From contig JACKMC010000005.1 of assembly GCA_024235595.1 (NCBI GenBank), positions 212,118 through 276,117 of the forward strand: a DNA stretch of 64,000 bases, given 5' to 3'. The stretch comes from Zoogloeaceae bacterium (lineage in GTDB: Bacteria > Pseudomonadota > Gammaproteobacteria > Burkholderiales > Rhodocyclaceae). Numbering within the stretch: the first letter of the stretch is position 1; each line of letters opens with the position of its first letter. Both the position numbers and the translations under genes were made by a program. The notes beneath the pieces were generated by a model, which did not search any database, was not told the origin of the DNA, and worked only from the letters and a program-made list of their open reading frames with translations. This document shows, piece by piece, positions 36,891 through 46,005 of this stretch.

Positions 36891-37820
36891 TCAGCCGGTT
36901 TCAGGGGGGCGCGTGGCGGAGGCCGATTCGCAGCCGGCGAGCGTCTCGATCAGCAGCTCCACGAAGGCCCGGGTCTTGGCGGGAATCAGCCGGCGGCTCG
37001 GCATTACCGCCCACGCCGTCTGGCTGGGTGCCTGCCAGTCGGGCAGCAGCCGCACCAGCTCGCCGCGGGCAATGGCCTCGCTTACGAAGGCCAGCGAGAC
37101 GACGGCAATGCCGGCGCCATGTTCGGCCATGCGCAGCAGCAGGCCAAGGGAGTTGGCACTCACCCGGCCCGGCAGCAGGCCCTGCCAGTGGGCATTGCCG
37201 CACCGCAACTCGAGGCTGGCCGGCTCATCGCCGCGCAGCAGCCGCAGCCCGGTATGCCCGAGCAGATCATCCGGCTGCTGCGGTGTACCGTGGCGGGCCA
37301 GGTAATCCGGCGTGGCGACCAGCACCGAGGCGAAATCGCCCACCCGCCTGGCGACCAGAGTGGCGTCGTCGGCGAGCCGGCCCATGCGGATCGCGAGGTC
37401 GAAGTTCTCGGCAACCAGGTCGACCCGCCGTGGTGACAGATCGAGCCGCAGTTCGATGCGCGGATAGCGCTCGGTGAATCGGGTCAGCATCGGCGCCAGC
37501 AGCAGGGTGCTGAAATCGGCCAGCATCGACACCCTGAGCATGCCGCTCGGTTCGGCATGGCGGTGCTCGGCGAGCGTGCGCACCGCATCGATTTCCTCGC
37601 CGACCCGGCGTGCATGGGTGAGCAGGCCCTGGCCGAAGTCGGTGATGGTGAGGCTGCGGGTGGTCCTTGTCAGCAGACGCTCGCCGAGCACCTCTTCGAG
37701 CGCCGCGACGCGGCGTGACACCGAGGACTTTGGCAGGTCGAGCCGTTTGGCCGCCTGGGTAAAGCTGCCGGCTTCGACCACTGCAGCGTAGATCATGAGG
37801 TCGTTGGGGTCGATCTGCAT
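36891..37820 (-). CDS. LysR-family regulator, CrgA/AaeR-like
   Basis: A 309-residue regulator. The N-terminus DPNDLMIYAAVVEAGSFTQAAKRLDLPKSSVSRRVAALEEVLG is the winged helix of the LysR subgroup that often controls quinone or azoreductase genes. Effector domain about 90-300. The ATG (MQIDPNDL) has AGGAGG six bases before it; that ribosome site is inside an 8-bp inverted repeat (37821-37842). It is divergent from azoR-pirin-ribA. Confidence 0.92.
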   Translation of the reverse strand: MQIDPNDLMIYAAVVEAGSFTQAAKRLDLPKSSVSRRVAALEEVLGERLLTRTTRSLTITDFGQGLLTHARRVGEEIDAVRTLAEHRHAEPSGMLRVSMLADFSTLLLAPMLTRFTERYPRIELRLDLSPRRVDLVAENFDLAIRMGRLADDATLVARRVGDFASVLVATPDYLARHGTPQQPDDLLGHTGLRLLRGDEPASLELRCGNAHWQGLLPGRVSANSLGLLLRMAEHGAGIAVVSLAFVSEAIARGELVRLLPDWQAPSQTAWAVMPSRRLIPAKTRAFVELLIETLAGCESASATRPPETG

Positions 37821-37842
37821 ATTGTTCCTCCTGTGGAACAAT
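37821..37842. promoter_or_regulatory. Operator-like inverted repeat over a LysR leader
   Basis: ATTGTTCC (37821-37828) and GGAACAAT (37835-37842) form a perfect 8-bp dyad with a six-base spacer that contains the LysR gene's Shine-Dalgarno. It sits in the 104-base divergent region and is the best candidate site for control of both directions. Confidence 0.65.
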
Positions 37843-37924
37843 GTTATCCGTTTTGGTGGCTTTTCCTAATCGCGGCGAACCAATACAGTGTGGCCGTACC
37901 CAAACAAACCCAGAGGACACCGCC

Positions 37925-38524
37925 GTGAAAATCCTACAGATCAACGCCAGTGCCAAGCGCGAAGGCTCCGAATCCACCAGGCTCGCCAATGCGATCACCG
38001 CGCGTCTGCGCGCTGCCGAGCCGAAGGCCGAACTGCTGCTGCGCGACCTCGCTCGCGAGCCCATGCCGGCACTCGATGACGCAGCCCTCAGTGCCTTGTT
38101 TACGCCGGCAAGCGAGCGCAGCGCAGAGCAGGCAGCGCGGGTGGCGCTTGACGACGCGGCGATCGCCGAAATCCAGTCCGCCGAGGTGGTGGTGCTGGGT
38201 GTGCCGATGTACAACTTCGGTGTGCCTGCCCAGCTCAAGAACTGGATCGACGCGATCTCCCGCGCCCAGGTCACCTTCCGCTATACCGAGAAAGGGCCCG
38301 AGGGTTTGCTCGGCGGCAAGAAGGTATATGTGGCGCTGACCCGTGGCGGCCGCTACCGTGATACGCCTGCCGATTCGCAGGTGCCGTATCTGAAGACCGT
38401 GTTCGCCTTCCTCGGCATGACTGACGTGCAGTTCGTCTATGCCGAAGGTCTGGCGATGGGGCCGGACGCGGCGGCCGAGGCGCTCGCCGAGGCCGGGCGC
38501 GAGATCGAAAGTCTGGCCGCCTGA
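37925..38524 (+). CDS. azoR: FMN-dependent NADH-azoreductase
   Basis: A 199-residue flavodoxin-like enzyme that reduces quinones or azo dyes using NADH and FMN. Motifs: KILQINASAKREGSESTRLA at the N-terminus (FMN phosphate loop), VVLGVPMYNFGVPAQLKNWIDAISRAQVTFRYTEKGPEGLL in the middle, and ALTRGGRY for the second FMN contact. GTG start with AGAGGA eight bases before it. It is the first gene of a run with a pirin and GTP cyclohydrolase II. Confidence 0.92.
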   Translation: MKILQINASAKREGSESTRLANAITARLRAAEPKAELLLRDLAREPMPALDDAALSALFTPASERSAEQAARVALDDAAIAEIQSAEVVVLGVPMYNFGVPAQLKNWIDAISRAQVTFRYTEKGPEGLLGGKKVYVALTRGGRYRDTPADSQVPYLKTVFAFLGMTDVQFVYAEGLAMGPDAAAEALAEAGREIESLAA

Positions 38525-38588
38525 GCGAAACACCGGTTCGGCCCGCCGCTTGCGGCGGTGCCGAGGCTGAACAGGAAACGGAGGAGAG

Positions 38589-39482
38589 ATGTCGATGAAG
38601 ACGATTCAGGCACAACTGGCAGCCGAGGTGGTCGCGCGTCCCCGCGAGGTCGAGCGCACGGTGACCGGCGTTGCCACCTCGGATGGCGCCGGCGTGAAGC
38701 TCACGCGGGTGCTCACCAACACCTTGCAGCACAGGCTCGATCCCTTCCTGATGCTCGATTCGTTCCGCTCGGACGATCCGAACGACTACATCGCCGGCTT
38801 TCCGGCACATCCGCATCGCGGCTTCGAGACGGTCACCTACATGATCGCCGGGCGCATGCGTCACCAGGACAGCAGCGGCGGTGAAGGCCTGCTCGAGAAC
38901 GGCGGTGTGCAGTGGATGACCGCCGCGCGCGGGGTCATTCACTCGGAAATGCCGGAGCAGGAAGAGGGCGTGATGGAAGGCTTCCAGCTGTGGCTCAACC
39001 TGCCGGCCGAAGCCAAGATGGGTGCGGCCTCGTATCGGGACTTCCCCTCGGAGGCGATTCCCGAGGTCAGGACTGACGCCGGCGCGCTGGTGCGGGTGAT
39101 TGCGGGGCGCAGTCACGGCGTGGCGGGCGCAGTCGAGCGGCCGCTCACCGAACCGCTCGTCCTCGACATCCACCTGCCGGCCGGAACCCGCTTCACGCAA
39201 TCCCTGCCGGCCGACTACAACGCTTTCGTGTATGTCTACCGTGGAGAAATCACCGTCGGCGCGCGGGAAGAGCGGGTGTGCGAGAAACGAATGGCGATTC
39301 TCGCCAACCGGGCCGACAATGACGGCATGAGCCTGCGTGCGACAAGTGATGCGCGAGTCCTGCTGGTGGCCGGACGTCCACTTCGCGAAGCCATCGTACA
39401 ATACGGGCCGTTTGTAATGAATACGCGTGAAGAGATCGAGCAGGCCCTCGCCGATTACCGGGACGGAAAGCTTGCCGCCTGA
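38589..39482 (+). CDS. Pirin-family protein
   Basis: A 297-residue bicupin. The N-terminal cupin holds the iron-binding set in FPAHPHRGFETVTYMIAGRMRHQDSSG and the following ARGVIHSEMP. Some pirins have quercetin 2,3-dioxygenase activity and others act as redox-linked regulators. GGAGGAGAG precedes the ATG. Gaps of 64 bases to azoR and 16 to ribA suggest one transcript. Confidence 0.92.
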   Translation: MSMKTIQAQLAAEVVARPREVERTVTGVATSDGAGVKLTRVLTNTLQHRLDPFLMLDSFRSDDPNDYIAGFPAHPHRGFETVTYMIAGRMRHQDSSGGEGLLENGGVQWMTAARGVIHSEMPEQEEGVMEGFQLWLNLPAEAKMGAASYRDFPSEAIPEVRTDAGALVRVIAGRSHGVAGAVERPLTEPLVLDIHLPAGTRFTQSLPADYNAFVYVYRGEITVGAREERVCEKRMAILANRADNDGMSLRATSDARVLLVAGRPLREAIVQYGPFVMNTREEIEQALADYRDGKLAA

Positions 39483-39498
39483 CAGCGCGGGAGCAAGG

Positions 39499-40164
39499 AT
39501 GAACATCGATTCGATAGTTGAATTGCAGGTGGCCGAGGATCTGGCCGAAGAACAGGCAGCCAGTCCGGCGATCAGGGGCAACATCCCCTTGCCGACGCGT
39601 GACTACGGCCCGCTGCAGGGGCGCATGGTCACCTTCGACCACCTCGGCGACGACCGCGACCATGTCGCGATGGTTTTCGACCCGCCGACGCCGGCCGATG
39701 CGCCGCTGGTGCGGATCCATTCCGAGTGCCTCACCGGAGACGTGTTCGGGTCCTTGCGCTGTGACTGTGGCGAGCAGCTTCACGCGGCCCTGCACCGCTT
39801 CGCCGCCGAGGGCGGCGTGCTGCTCTACCTGCGCCAGGAGGGCCGCGGAATCGGCCTGAAGGCCAAGATCGATGCCTACCATCTGCAGGATTCGGGCCTC
39901 GATACCTTCGCCGCGAACGAGCACCTGGGCTTTCCGGCCGACGCGCGTGACTACCGTGTCGCCGCGCGAATGCTCGAAGCGCTCGGCATCAAGCGGATCC
40001 GCCTGCTCTCGAGCAACCCCGAAAAGTGCGCGGGGCTGGAGGCCGGCGGCATCGAGGTGAGCGAGCAGGTGGCGCACGACCAGCCCGCAGGGCAGTGGAA
40101 CCAACGCTACCTCGAGGCCAAGGCGGTCCGTTTCGGCAACATCAGGAAGGCGCGCAAGGGTTGA
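39499..40164 (+). CDS. ribA: GTP cyclohydrolase II
   Basis: A 221-residue enzyme for the first step of riboflavin synthesis. Zinc cysteines C77, C88 and C90 stand in HSECLTGDVFGSLRCDCGEQL. RQEGRGIGLKAKIDAY and DTFAANEHLGFPADARDY follow, keeping the catalytic D148 and R150. The family's usual TNNPKK is here SSNPEK, and the N-terminus is about 20 residues longer, so this may be a second, specialised copy. It is a stand-alone protein, not fused to RibB. Co-transcription with azoR and pirin would tie flavin supply to an FMN enzyme. Confidence 0.9.
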   Translation: MNIDSIVELQVAEDLAEEQAASPAIRGNIPLPTRDYGPLQGRMVTFDHLGDDRDHVAMVFDPPTPADAPLVRIHSECLTGDVFGSLRCDCGEQLHAALHRFAAEGGVLLYLRQEGRGIGLKAKIDAYHLQDSGLDTFAANEHLGFPADARDYRVAARMLEALGIKRIRLLSSNPEKCAGLEAGGIEVSEQVAHDQPAGQWNQRYLEAKAVRFGNIRKARKG

Positions 40165-40273
40165 GCGCCGATGCGAAGGGCAGGCCTTGAGCCGCGCCTC
40201 GCGCACCACCCTGGCGACGTCCGGGCTTGTTCGCCTCGCACCGCTGTAACGATTCGGGCTGCCAGCCCGATGC

Positions 40274-42037
40274 TCAGTCCCTGTCCTTGACGGCGGTGTC
40301 CTGCTCGAACAGGTTGCGCAGCTCCGCGCGCGCCTGTTGCACGCTCTGCGCGAACTGGGTCTCGTCGTCGTAGATTGCATACTGCTTGCGCAGCGTCTCT
40401 TCGTCGTGTTCGGCAAAGCGCTGTGCTGTCCGTCGGGCATGTTCGGCTGTGAAACCCAGGTCGATCAGCACCGCCTCGCTCATCGCAACGCTGCTGTGCC
40501 AGGTTTCGCGCAGGATCTTGCTGACGCCCAGATCCATCAGCCGGTAGGCGTGCATCCTGTTGCGCGCGCGAGCGTGGATCTCGACGCCCGGAAAGTGACG
40601 ATGAACCAGCTCGGCGGTTCTGAGCGAGGCCTCGACGTCGTCGATGGCAAGCACGAACACTTTTGCCTTTTCAACCCCTGCGGCATGAAGCAGGTCGAGC
40701 CGCGAGGCATCGCCGAAATACACCTCGTTGCCGAAGCGTCGCACGTAATCGACCTGTTGCGGATCCGCTTCCAGCACCGTGAACGGGATCCGCTTGACCG
40801 TGAGCACCCGCGCGACGATCTGCCCGACCCGCCCGTAGCCCGCAATGACGACCGGATTGTCGGTCTCCGCGATCGGGTCGAAGGGGGGTGCAGGCTGATG
40901 GTCAAGCATGCGCGAGACGAGCTTGTCATCGAGCATGACCAGCAGCGGCCAGGCCAGCATCGAGAGGGTGACCGCCAGGGTCAGGAGATCGGACAGCGCG
41001 GATGGCATCAAGGCCTGTTGGCGTGCCAACTGGAATATCACGAAGGCAAACTCGCCGCCCTGGGCCAGGCTGAGCGCCAGCTTGCGGGTCGACGACGCAC
41101 TGCGCCCGGCGATCGCGCCGATGACGAGCAGCGCCACGAACTTGACGAGCAGCAAGCCGCCGGTGATGGCGAGCAATCGCAGCGGCTGCTCGAGCAGCAG
41201 GCCGAGGTTCGCCTCCATGCCGACGGCCATGAAGAAGAGGCCGAGCAGCAAGCCCTTGAAGGGCTCGAGATCCGCCTCGAGCTCATGACGGTACTGCGAA
41301 TCGGCAAGAACCACCCCGGCCAGGAAGGCTCCCAGCGAAGCACTCAGCCCCACCGCCTCCATCAGCAAGGTGGCGCCTACCACCACGAGCAGTGCGGCGG
41401 CGGTGAAGGTCTCGCGGTTTCCCAATGTGGCGATCCAGCCGAACAGCGGATGCAGCACCTTGCGTCCGAGTACTACCAGTCCGAGGATGGCCGCCACGGC
41501 AGTGAGGAAAGGGCCCACCCCGACGGAGCCGGAAGAGCCCGCCAGCAGTGGCAGGATGGCGAGCATGGGGATCACCGCAATATCCTGGAACAGCAGCACC
41601 GCAAGCCCGTCGCGGCCGTGACGGTCGGTGAGCTGATGACGCTCGGCGAGGGTCTGCAGCACCATCGCCGTGGACGACAGCGCCAGCGCGAAGCCGATCA
41701 CCATTGCGAGCCGCCACGGCTGGCCGAGCAACATGGCGATCGCACCGATCGCCAGCGCGCTGAGCAGGACCTGGGCGCCGCCCAGCCCGAAGACCGGCTT
41801 GCGCAGCTCCCACAGGCGGGCCGGCTTGAGTTCGAGCCCGATCACGAAGAGCAGCAGGATCACCCCGAATTCCGCAAAGTGGAGAATGGCGTCGGCGTCT
41901 GTGATGAGTGCCAGGCCCCACGGGCCGATCGCCACCCCGGCCATCAGGTAGCCAAGCACCGCACCGAGACCCGCGCGGCGCGCCAGGGGGATCATGACCA
42001 CCGAGGCGAGCAGGAGCAGGGCGATGAGGATCAGCAT
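40274..42037 (-). CDS. KefB/KefC-type K+/H+ antiporter
   Basis: A 587-residue inner-membrane protein. Residues 1-380 form the CPA2 antiporter domain (GYLMAGVAIGPWGL, LLFVIGLELKP, LLFQDIAVIPMLAILPLL). Residues about 395-520 are a TrkA-N/RCK domain with NAD-binding VVIAGYGRVGQIVARVL and YFGDASRLDLLHAAG. The tail after 520 is charged. Glutathione-gated potassium efflux protecting against electrophiles is the family role; a KefF/KefG partner is not seen here. It is divergent from the NERD helicase. Confidence 0.92.
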   Translation of the reverse strand: MLILIALLLLASVVMIPLARRAGLGAVLGYLMAGVAIGPWGLALITDADAILHFAEFGVILLLFVIGLELKPARLWELRKPVFGLGGAQVLLSALAIGAIAMLLGQPWRLAMVIGFALALSSTAMVLQTLAERHQLTDRHGRDGLAVLLFQDIAVIPMLAILPLLAGSSGSVGVGPFLTAVAAILGLVVLGRKVLHPLFGWIATLGNRETFTAAALLVVVGATLLMEAVGLSASLGAFLAGVVLADSQYRHELEADLEPFKGLLLGLFFMAVGMEANLGLLLEQPLRLLAITGGLLLVKFVALLVIGAIAGRSASSTRKLALSLAQGGEFAFVIFQLARQQALMPSALSDLLTLAVTLSMLAWPLLVMLDDKLVSRMLDHQPAPPFDPIAETDNPVVIAGYGRVGQIVARVLTVKRIPFTVLEADPQQVDYVRRFGNEVYFGDASRLDLLHAAGVEKAKVFVLAIDDVEASLRTAELVHRHFPGVEIHARARNRMHAYRLMDLGVSKILRETWHSSVAMSEAVLIDLGFTAEHARRTAQRFAEHDEETLRKQYAIYDDETQFAQSVQQARAELRNLFEQDTAVKDRD

Positions 42038-42149
42038 GTCGGAATCCGGTCACGGGTGGCGCAGCAGAGCTTAGCACTGTCGCGGCCGATTCCGCGGCGG
42101 TGCGGTGTGCGGGTTATGCTTGCGTCTTTTGCAGTGGATCGTTGCCCTG

Positions 42150-43796
42150 ATGGCGAAGGTATTCCCCGACGGTTGGCGCGAGCTCGAGGCGACGGGCGCG
42201 GCGCAGCGCGAAATCGAAACACTGGGCCTGCTTGCCGCCGCCCTGCCCGACGACTACACCATCTACCATTCGGTGCACTGGACCTGTCTGGAACAAGGTT
42301 TCTCAATTTATGGCGATGTCGATTTCGCCGTGGTGAACCGCGCCGGAGACCTTCTCTTCATCGAGCAGAAGAGCGGTTTCCTCAATGAAGGGCGGGATGG
42401 TCTCAGCAAGCGTCAAGCGGGGCGCAGCATCCAGGTGGCGGCCGAGATCAGCCGGGTGCTGCATGTACTGGGCGGCAAGCTCGCAGCGCGCCTCGGAGAC
42501 GAGCAGGTGCGCCTCGAATACCTTTTCTATTGCCCCGACTATCACATCCGCGAGCCCCAGTCCGCGGGGCTGGAGGCGGCGCGCATCGTCGATGCCTCGC
42601 GTCGCGATCGACTCGCGCCGCTGATCCGCGAGGTGCTGCCGGCCGGTGAGGATGCCGGCCGGGCTGCGACGGTACATCGTTTTCTGCGCGACGTGATCCG
42701 TCTCGAGCCCGATGTGAGCGCGCTCATCGGCCATGCCCGCTCGATGATCACGCGTGTCGCCGGTGGTCTCGCGCAGTGGGCCCGGCAACTCGATTTCGAG
42801 CCTTTCCGGTTGCGCGTCGAAGGCACTGCGGGCTCGGGCAAGACCCAGCTCGCGCTCGCCGAATACCGGGCCGCCGTCGAGGCCGGCAAGCGGCCGCTAT
42901 ACCTGTGCTACAACCGGCCGCTGGCAGATCAGTTCAATCGCGTGGCGCCGGCAGGCGGATTGGCGCTGACCTTTCACTCGCTGTGCGATCGCCTGCTGCG
43001 GGCCGCGGGCAGGGCGCCGGATTTCAGTCGCGCCGACGCCTTCGAGCGCCTGGTCGAGGAGGCCGCCGCGCTCGAGCCGGATGAGACCTTCCGCTTCGAC
43101 GTGCTGATCGTCGACGAGGGGCAGGATTTTTCCGAGCGCTGGCGCGACCTTGCGCTGCGCCATGCCGGGCCGGATGCCCGTGTGCTGTGGCTGGAAGACC
43201 CGCTGCAGAACCTCTATGGCCGCGCGCCAGTGGCACTGCCCGGCTGGGTCAGCCTGCGGGCGGACAGCAATTTTCGCAGCCCGCGTGCGGTGGTGCGTCT
43301 GCTGCGCGAGCTGTTGCCCGAGGGCGGGGCGATCGAGGCGGCCTCGCCGATCGCGAGCTCCGAAGTGAGTTTCCTGGTCTACCAGGACGAGGCGCAGATG
43401 GCCGAGCGGGTCAAGGAGGCGATCCGCCTTTGCTACTCGGAGGGCTTTCGCAAGGAGGACCTCGCCATCGTGAGCTGGCGCGGGCGCGAGCATTCCCGGT
43501 TGATTGCGCTGGAGCGGCTCGGCGCGAACACCCTCAAGCATTTCACCGGCGAGTACGACCTGCTCGGCGAGCCGCGCTATACCGCTGGCGACGTACTGGT
43601 CGAGTCGGTCTACCGCTTCAAGGGGCAGTCGGCGCCGGCGGTGATTCTGGCGGAGATGGACTTTGGCGAGCTCGACCAGGCGGCGCTGCGCAAGCTCTTC
43701 GTCGGCGCGACGCGCGCGATGATGAAGCTGGTGGTGGTTCTTTCGGCGGATGCGGATCGCGCCTTGAAGGCGAGGCTCGGGCAGCCGGCGCCTTGA
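42150..43796 (+). CDS. NERD-like nuclease fused to UvrD/Rep-type helicase
   Basis: A 548-residue protein. Residues about 15-130 form a nuclease-related domain with GDVDFAVV (D56, D58) and LLFIEQKSG (E72, K74), the D...ExK pattern. The helicase has Walker A GTAGSGKTQ at 225-233, motif II VDEGQD at 321-326, and late motifs VYRFKGQSAPAVIL and LFVGATRAMMKLVVV. The 1A/2A core is short compared with UvrD. Members of this group act in DNA repair or defence; no other defence genes are adjacent. It is convergent with the ProQ gene after 30 bases. Confidence 0.85.
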   Translation: MAKVFPDGWRELEATGAAQREIETLGLLAAALPDDYTIYHSVHWTCLEQGFSIYGDVDFAVVNRAGDLLFIEQKSGFLNEGRDGLSKRQAGRSIQVAAEISRVLHVLGGKLAARLGDEQVRLEYLFYCPDYHIREPQSAGLEAARIVDASRRDRLAPLIREVLPAGEDAGRAATVHRFLRDVIRLEPDVSALIGHARSMITRVAGGLAQWARQLDFEPFRLRVEGTAGSGKTQLALAEYRAAVEAGKRPLYLCYNRPLADQFNRVAPAGGLALTFHSLCDRLLRAAGRAPDFSRADAFERLVEEAAALEPDETFRFDVLIVDEGQDFSERWRDLALRHAGPDARVLWLEDPLQNLYGRAPVALPGWVSLRADSNFRSPRAVVRLLRELLPEGGAIEAASPIASSEVSFLVYQDEAQMAERVKEAIRLCYSEGFRKEDLAIVSWRGREHSRLIALERLGANTLKHFTGEYDLLGEPRYTAGDVLVESVYRFKGQSAPAVILAEMDFGELDQAALRKLFVGATRAMMKLVVVLSADADRALKARLGQPAP

Positions 43797-43826
43797 ATCG
43801 GCGCCGACGCCGCGCCGCCCGCCACC

Positions 43827-44240
43827 TCAGCGGCGCGAGAACTTGCTGGTGAGCTGTTCGAGCTTTTCGGCGCGCTTGCGGGTGGCTTCGGCCTCGGCCT
43901 GCTGCGCGCGCCGCTCTTCGGCCTGCTTGCGGAAGCGCTCCTTGAGCAGTTCGCTGGCGCGGGCACGATGTTCGTCCGTCACCTGGCCGGCCTCATTGCC
44001 TTCCAGGTCAAGACGCACCGTGGCCTTTTCCATTGTCTTGAGGTAACGGGTCGAGTTGGTATGGCTGCGCAGTGCCGCACGAAGGGTCTTCTTCTCCAGC
44101 TCGGGCATGCGCTTCATGATCTGCGCATCGATGCCGATTGCTAGCGGCTTGCACTCGCGAAATACCGCGAACTCGGTTTGCAGGGACTTGATCAGTTCGC
44201 GGGCAGGGTTGGCCGCAGAGGGCGTAGCAGGCGTATTCAT
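43827..44240 (-). CDS. ProQ/FinO-family RNA chaperone
   Basis: A 137-residue RNA-binding protein. The FinO-type domain spans residues about 10-95 (FAVFRECKPLAIGIDAQIMKRMPELEKKTLRAALRSHTNSTRYLKTM). The C-terminal tail from about 100 is a charged coiled helix (LLKERFRKQAEERRAQQAEAEA), where ProQ proteins carry flexible RNA-contact regions. Start chosen at MNTPATPSAANP; an upstream in-frame part reads as non-coding. Confidence 0.9.
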   Translation of the reverse strand: MNTPATPSAANPARELIKSLQTEFAVFRECKPLAIGIDAQIMKRMPELEKKTLRAALRSHTNSTRYLKTMEKATVRLDLEGNEAGQVTDEHRARASELLKERFRKQAEERRAQQAEAEATRKRAEKLEQLTSKFSRR

Positions 44241-44408
44241 TGTGCGTCTTGAGGCAGATTCGGAAAAGGTGCGGCCTGAAGTGTCCGACAGCGGCGCCAA
44301 AACGCCAAGCGTTTCGCGAAAATTATCGCCAATTGAGGGCGTTGCGGGCGGTGAAGCGGAAGGGCATGGGGGCACGGCTGCGCCGCGCCCTCCTATCCAT
44401 GGGCGTAG

Positions 44409-45719
44409 TCATTCCTTGTCCGCTGCGGCCTCGGTCTTGCGCGGACGGCGGCTGCGGGTACTGGATTTTCGTGGCTTGGGATCGGTGGCCTCGGTGGCGA
44501 CTGCGACCGGCGCGATGGTTGCAGGCGCTGCAAAGATCGTGTCGGGCGCAGCAGGGGCCTCTGGCTTGGCCGCAGCCTTGCGACTGCCGCGGCGGGTGCG
44601 CGCTTGCTTGGTTTTTTCAGCCGGCGCGCCGTCGCCTGCCTGCCGGGTGGGCTCGACGCTTGGGGCGACTTCGATCGGCGCTTCGGTTTCAGGCGCTTGC
44701 GCCGGCACGGCGGATTCGGCGGATGACGCCGCGGACTCGATCTCGGCTCGCGCGGATGTCTTGCGGCCACCGCGACGCTTGCGGGAGCCTTCGGCCTTGG
44801 CTGCGGGCGTGTCGGTGCTAGCCGGCTGTTCAGCGCTTCCCGCGCCGTGCGAACTGTCCGACGGGGGCTCCGTCGTCGCTGCCGTGGGGGTCGCCACGCC
44901 GGTGCCGCGAAATACGAAGGTGCCGGACTTTTCGTCGCGACCGAAATCGAGCAGGCCTCGCGCCTGGGCTTCCTCGAGCAGGTTGCCGAAGGTGCGGAAG
45001 CCGTAGTAGGACTCGCTGAAATCGGGCTTGCGGCGCTTGATTGCCTCCTTGAGCATCGAGGCCCAGATCTTGCCGCTGTCACCGCGCTCGACCACCAGCG
45101 CGTCGAAGGTCTCGACCGCGATCTCGATGGCCTTGCCGCGCCGCGATTCGAAGTCCGCCTTGCGACGGCTTTCCTCTTCGGGTGTGCGCTTGGCGGGTGC
45201 ATGCGATTCGCGGGTATCGCGACGTGAGCTGGCACGCTGGCTTTCGCGTACGAGGTCGTCATAGAAGATGAATTCGTCGCAATTGGCGATCAGCAGGTCG
45301 GAGGTGGATTGCTTCACGCCCACGCCGATGACCTGCTTCGCGTTCTCGCGCAGCTTCGAGACCAGGGGCGAAAAGTCGGAGTCGCCGCTGATGATCACGA
45401 AGGTGTCGACGTGCGACTTGGTGTAGCACAGGTCCAGCGCGTCCACGACCAAGCGGATATCGGCCGAATTCTTGCCGGACTGGCGAACATGGGGAATCTC
45501 GATGAGCTCGAAGTTGGCTTCGTGCATGGTCGACTTGAAGCCCTTGTAGCGCTCCCAGTCGCAGTAGGCCTTCTTCACGACGATGCTGCCCTTGAGCAGC
45601 AGGCGCTCGAGCACGCGCTTGATGTCGAACTTGTCGTATTGCGCGTCACGCACGCCGAGGGCGACGTTCTCGAAGTCGCAGAACAGGGCCATGCTGACGC
45701 TTTCCTGGGGGACTGCCAT
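44409..45719 (-). CDS. NYN-domain ribonuclease-like protein with OST-HTH/LOTUS domain
   Basis: A 436-residue protein. The LabA-like PIN domain spans residues about 9-160 with acidic residues D15 (FCDFENVALG), D87 (SADIRLVVDAL) and D113 and D115 (SGDSDFSP), a plausible metal-nuclease site. An OST-HTH/LOTUS domain (about 195-280) follows: ALVVERGDSGKIWASMLKEAIKRRKPDFSES. The last about 150 residues are disordered and rich in Lys, Arg, Ala and Pro, suited to RNA binding. It lies 168 bases upstream of the proQ-like gene on the same strand, two RNA-related genes side by side. Confidence 0.88.
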   Translation of the reverse strand: MAVPQESVSMALFCDFENVALGVRDAQYDKFDIKRVLERLLLKGSIVVKKAYCDWERYKGFKSTMHEANFELIEIPHVRQSGKNSADIRLVVDALDLCYTKSHVDTFVIISGDSDFSPLVSKLRENAKQVIGVGVKQSTSDLLIANCDEFIFYDDLVRESQRASSRRDTRESHAPAKRTPEEESRRKADFESRRGKAIEIAVETFDALVVERGDSGKIWASMLKEAIKRRKPDFSESYYGFRTFGNLLEEAQARGLLDFGRDEKSGTFVFRGTGVATPTAATTEPPSDSSHGAGSAEQPASTDTPAAKAEGSRKRRGGRKTSARAEIESAASSAESAVPAQAPETEAPIEVAPSVEPTRQAGDGAPAEKTKQARTRRGSRKAAAKPEAPAAPDTIFAAPATIAPVAVATEATDPKPRKSSTRSRRPRKTEAAADKE

Positions 45720-46005
45720 TCTTTTTTCTCCACGCTGAATCGGGGTCTTGCCGGTGGGCATGCGATCATCAACGCGCCCATGCTATCCGCTATGGGCGGA
45801 TGTTTTCGCAGAAATTGCGTGTCTTGCGGCCTTTTGCAGCGCTTCGCCCACCGCAACCGCCCCGCTCGCCGCTGGTCGCTGGTGTTGCGCTTGGGCGCTC
45901 GGGCAGTTCGCAGCGCGCCGCCTGGGGATTGTGGCCGATGTCGCTCCCGGCCCGCGCAAAGGGTGCTCCCGGCCGGACGGCGCAGGCTCGCCGCGACCGC
46001 GGTTT

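Noticed and set aside
40337..42388. 683-residue open frame antisense to the KefB gene
   Set aside because: High-GC shadow, rich in His, Arg, Gln and Glu; the other strand encodes an obvious antiporter.
42150..44240. Defence island built from the NERD helicase and neighbours
   Set aside because: No restriction, toxin, retron or other defence genes accompany it; NERD helicases also occur in repair contexts.
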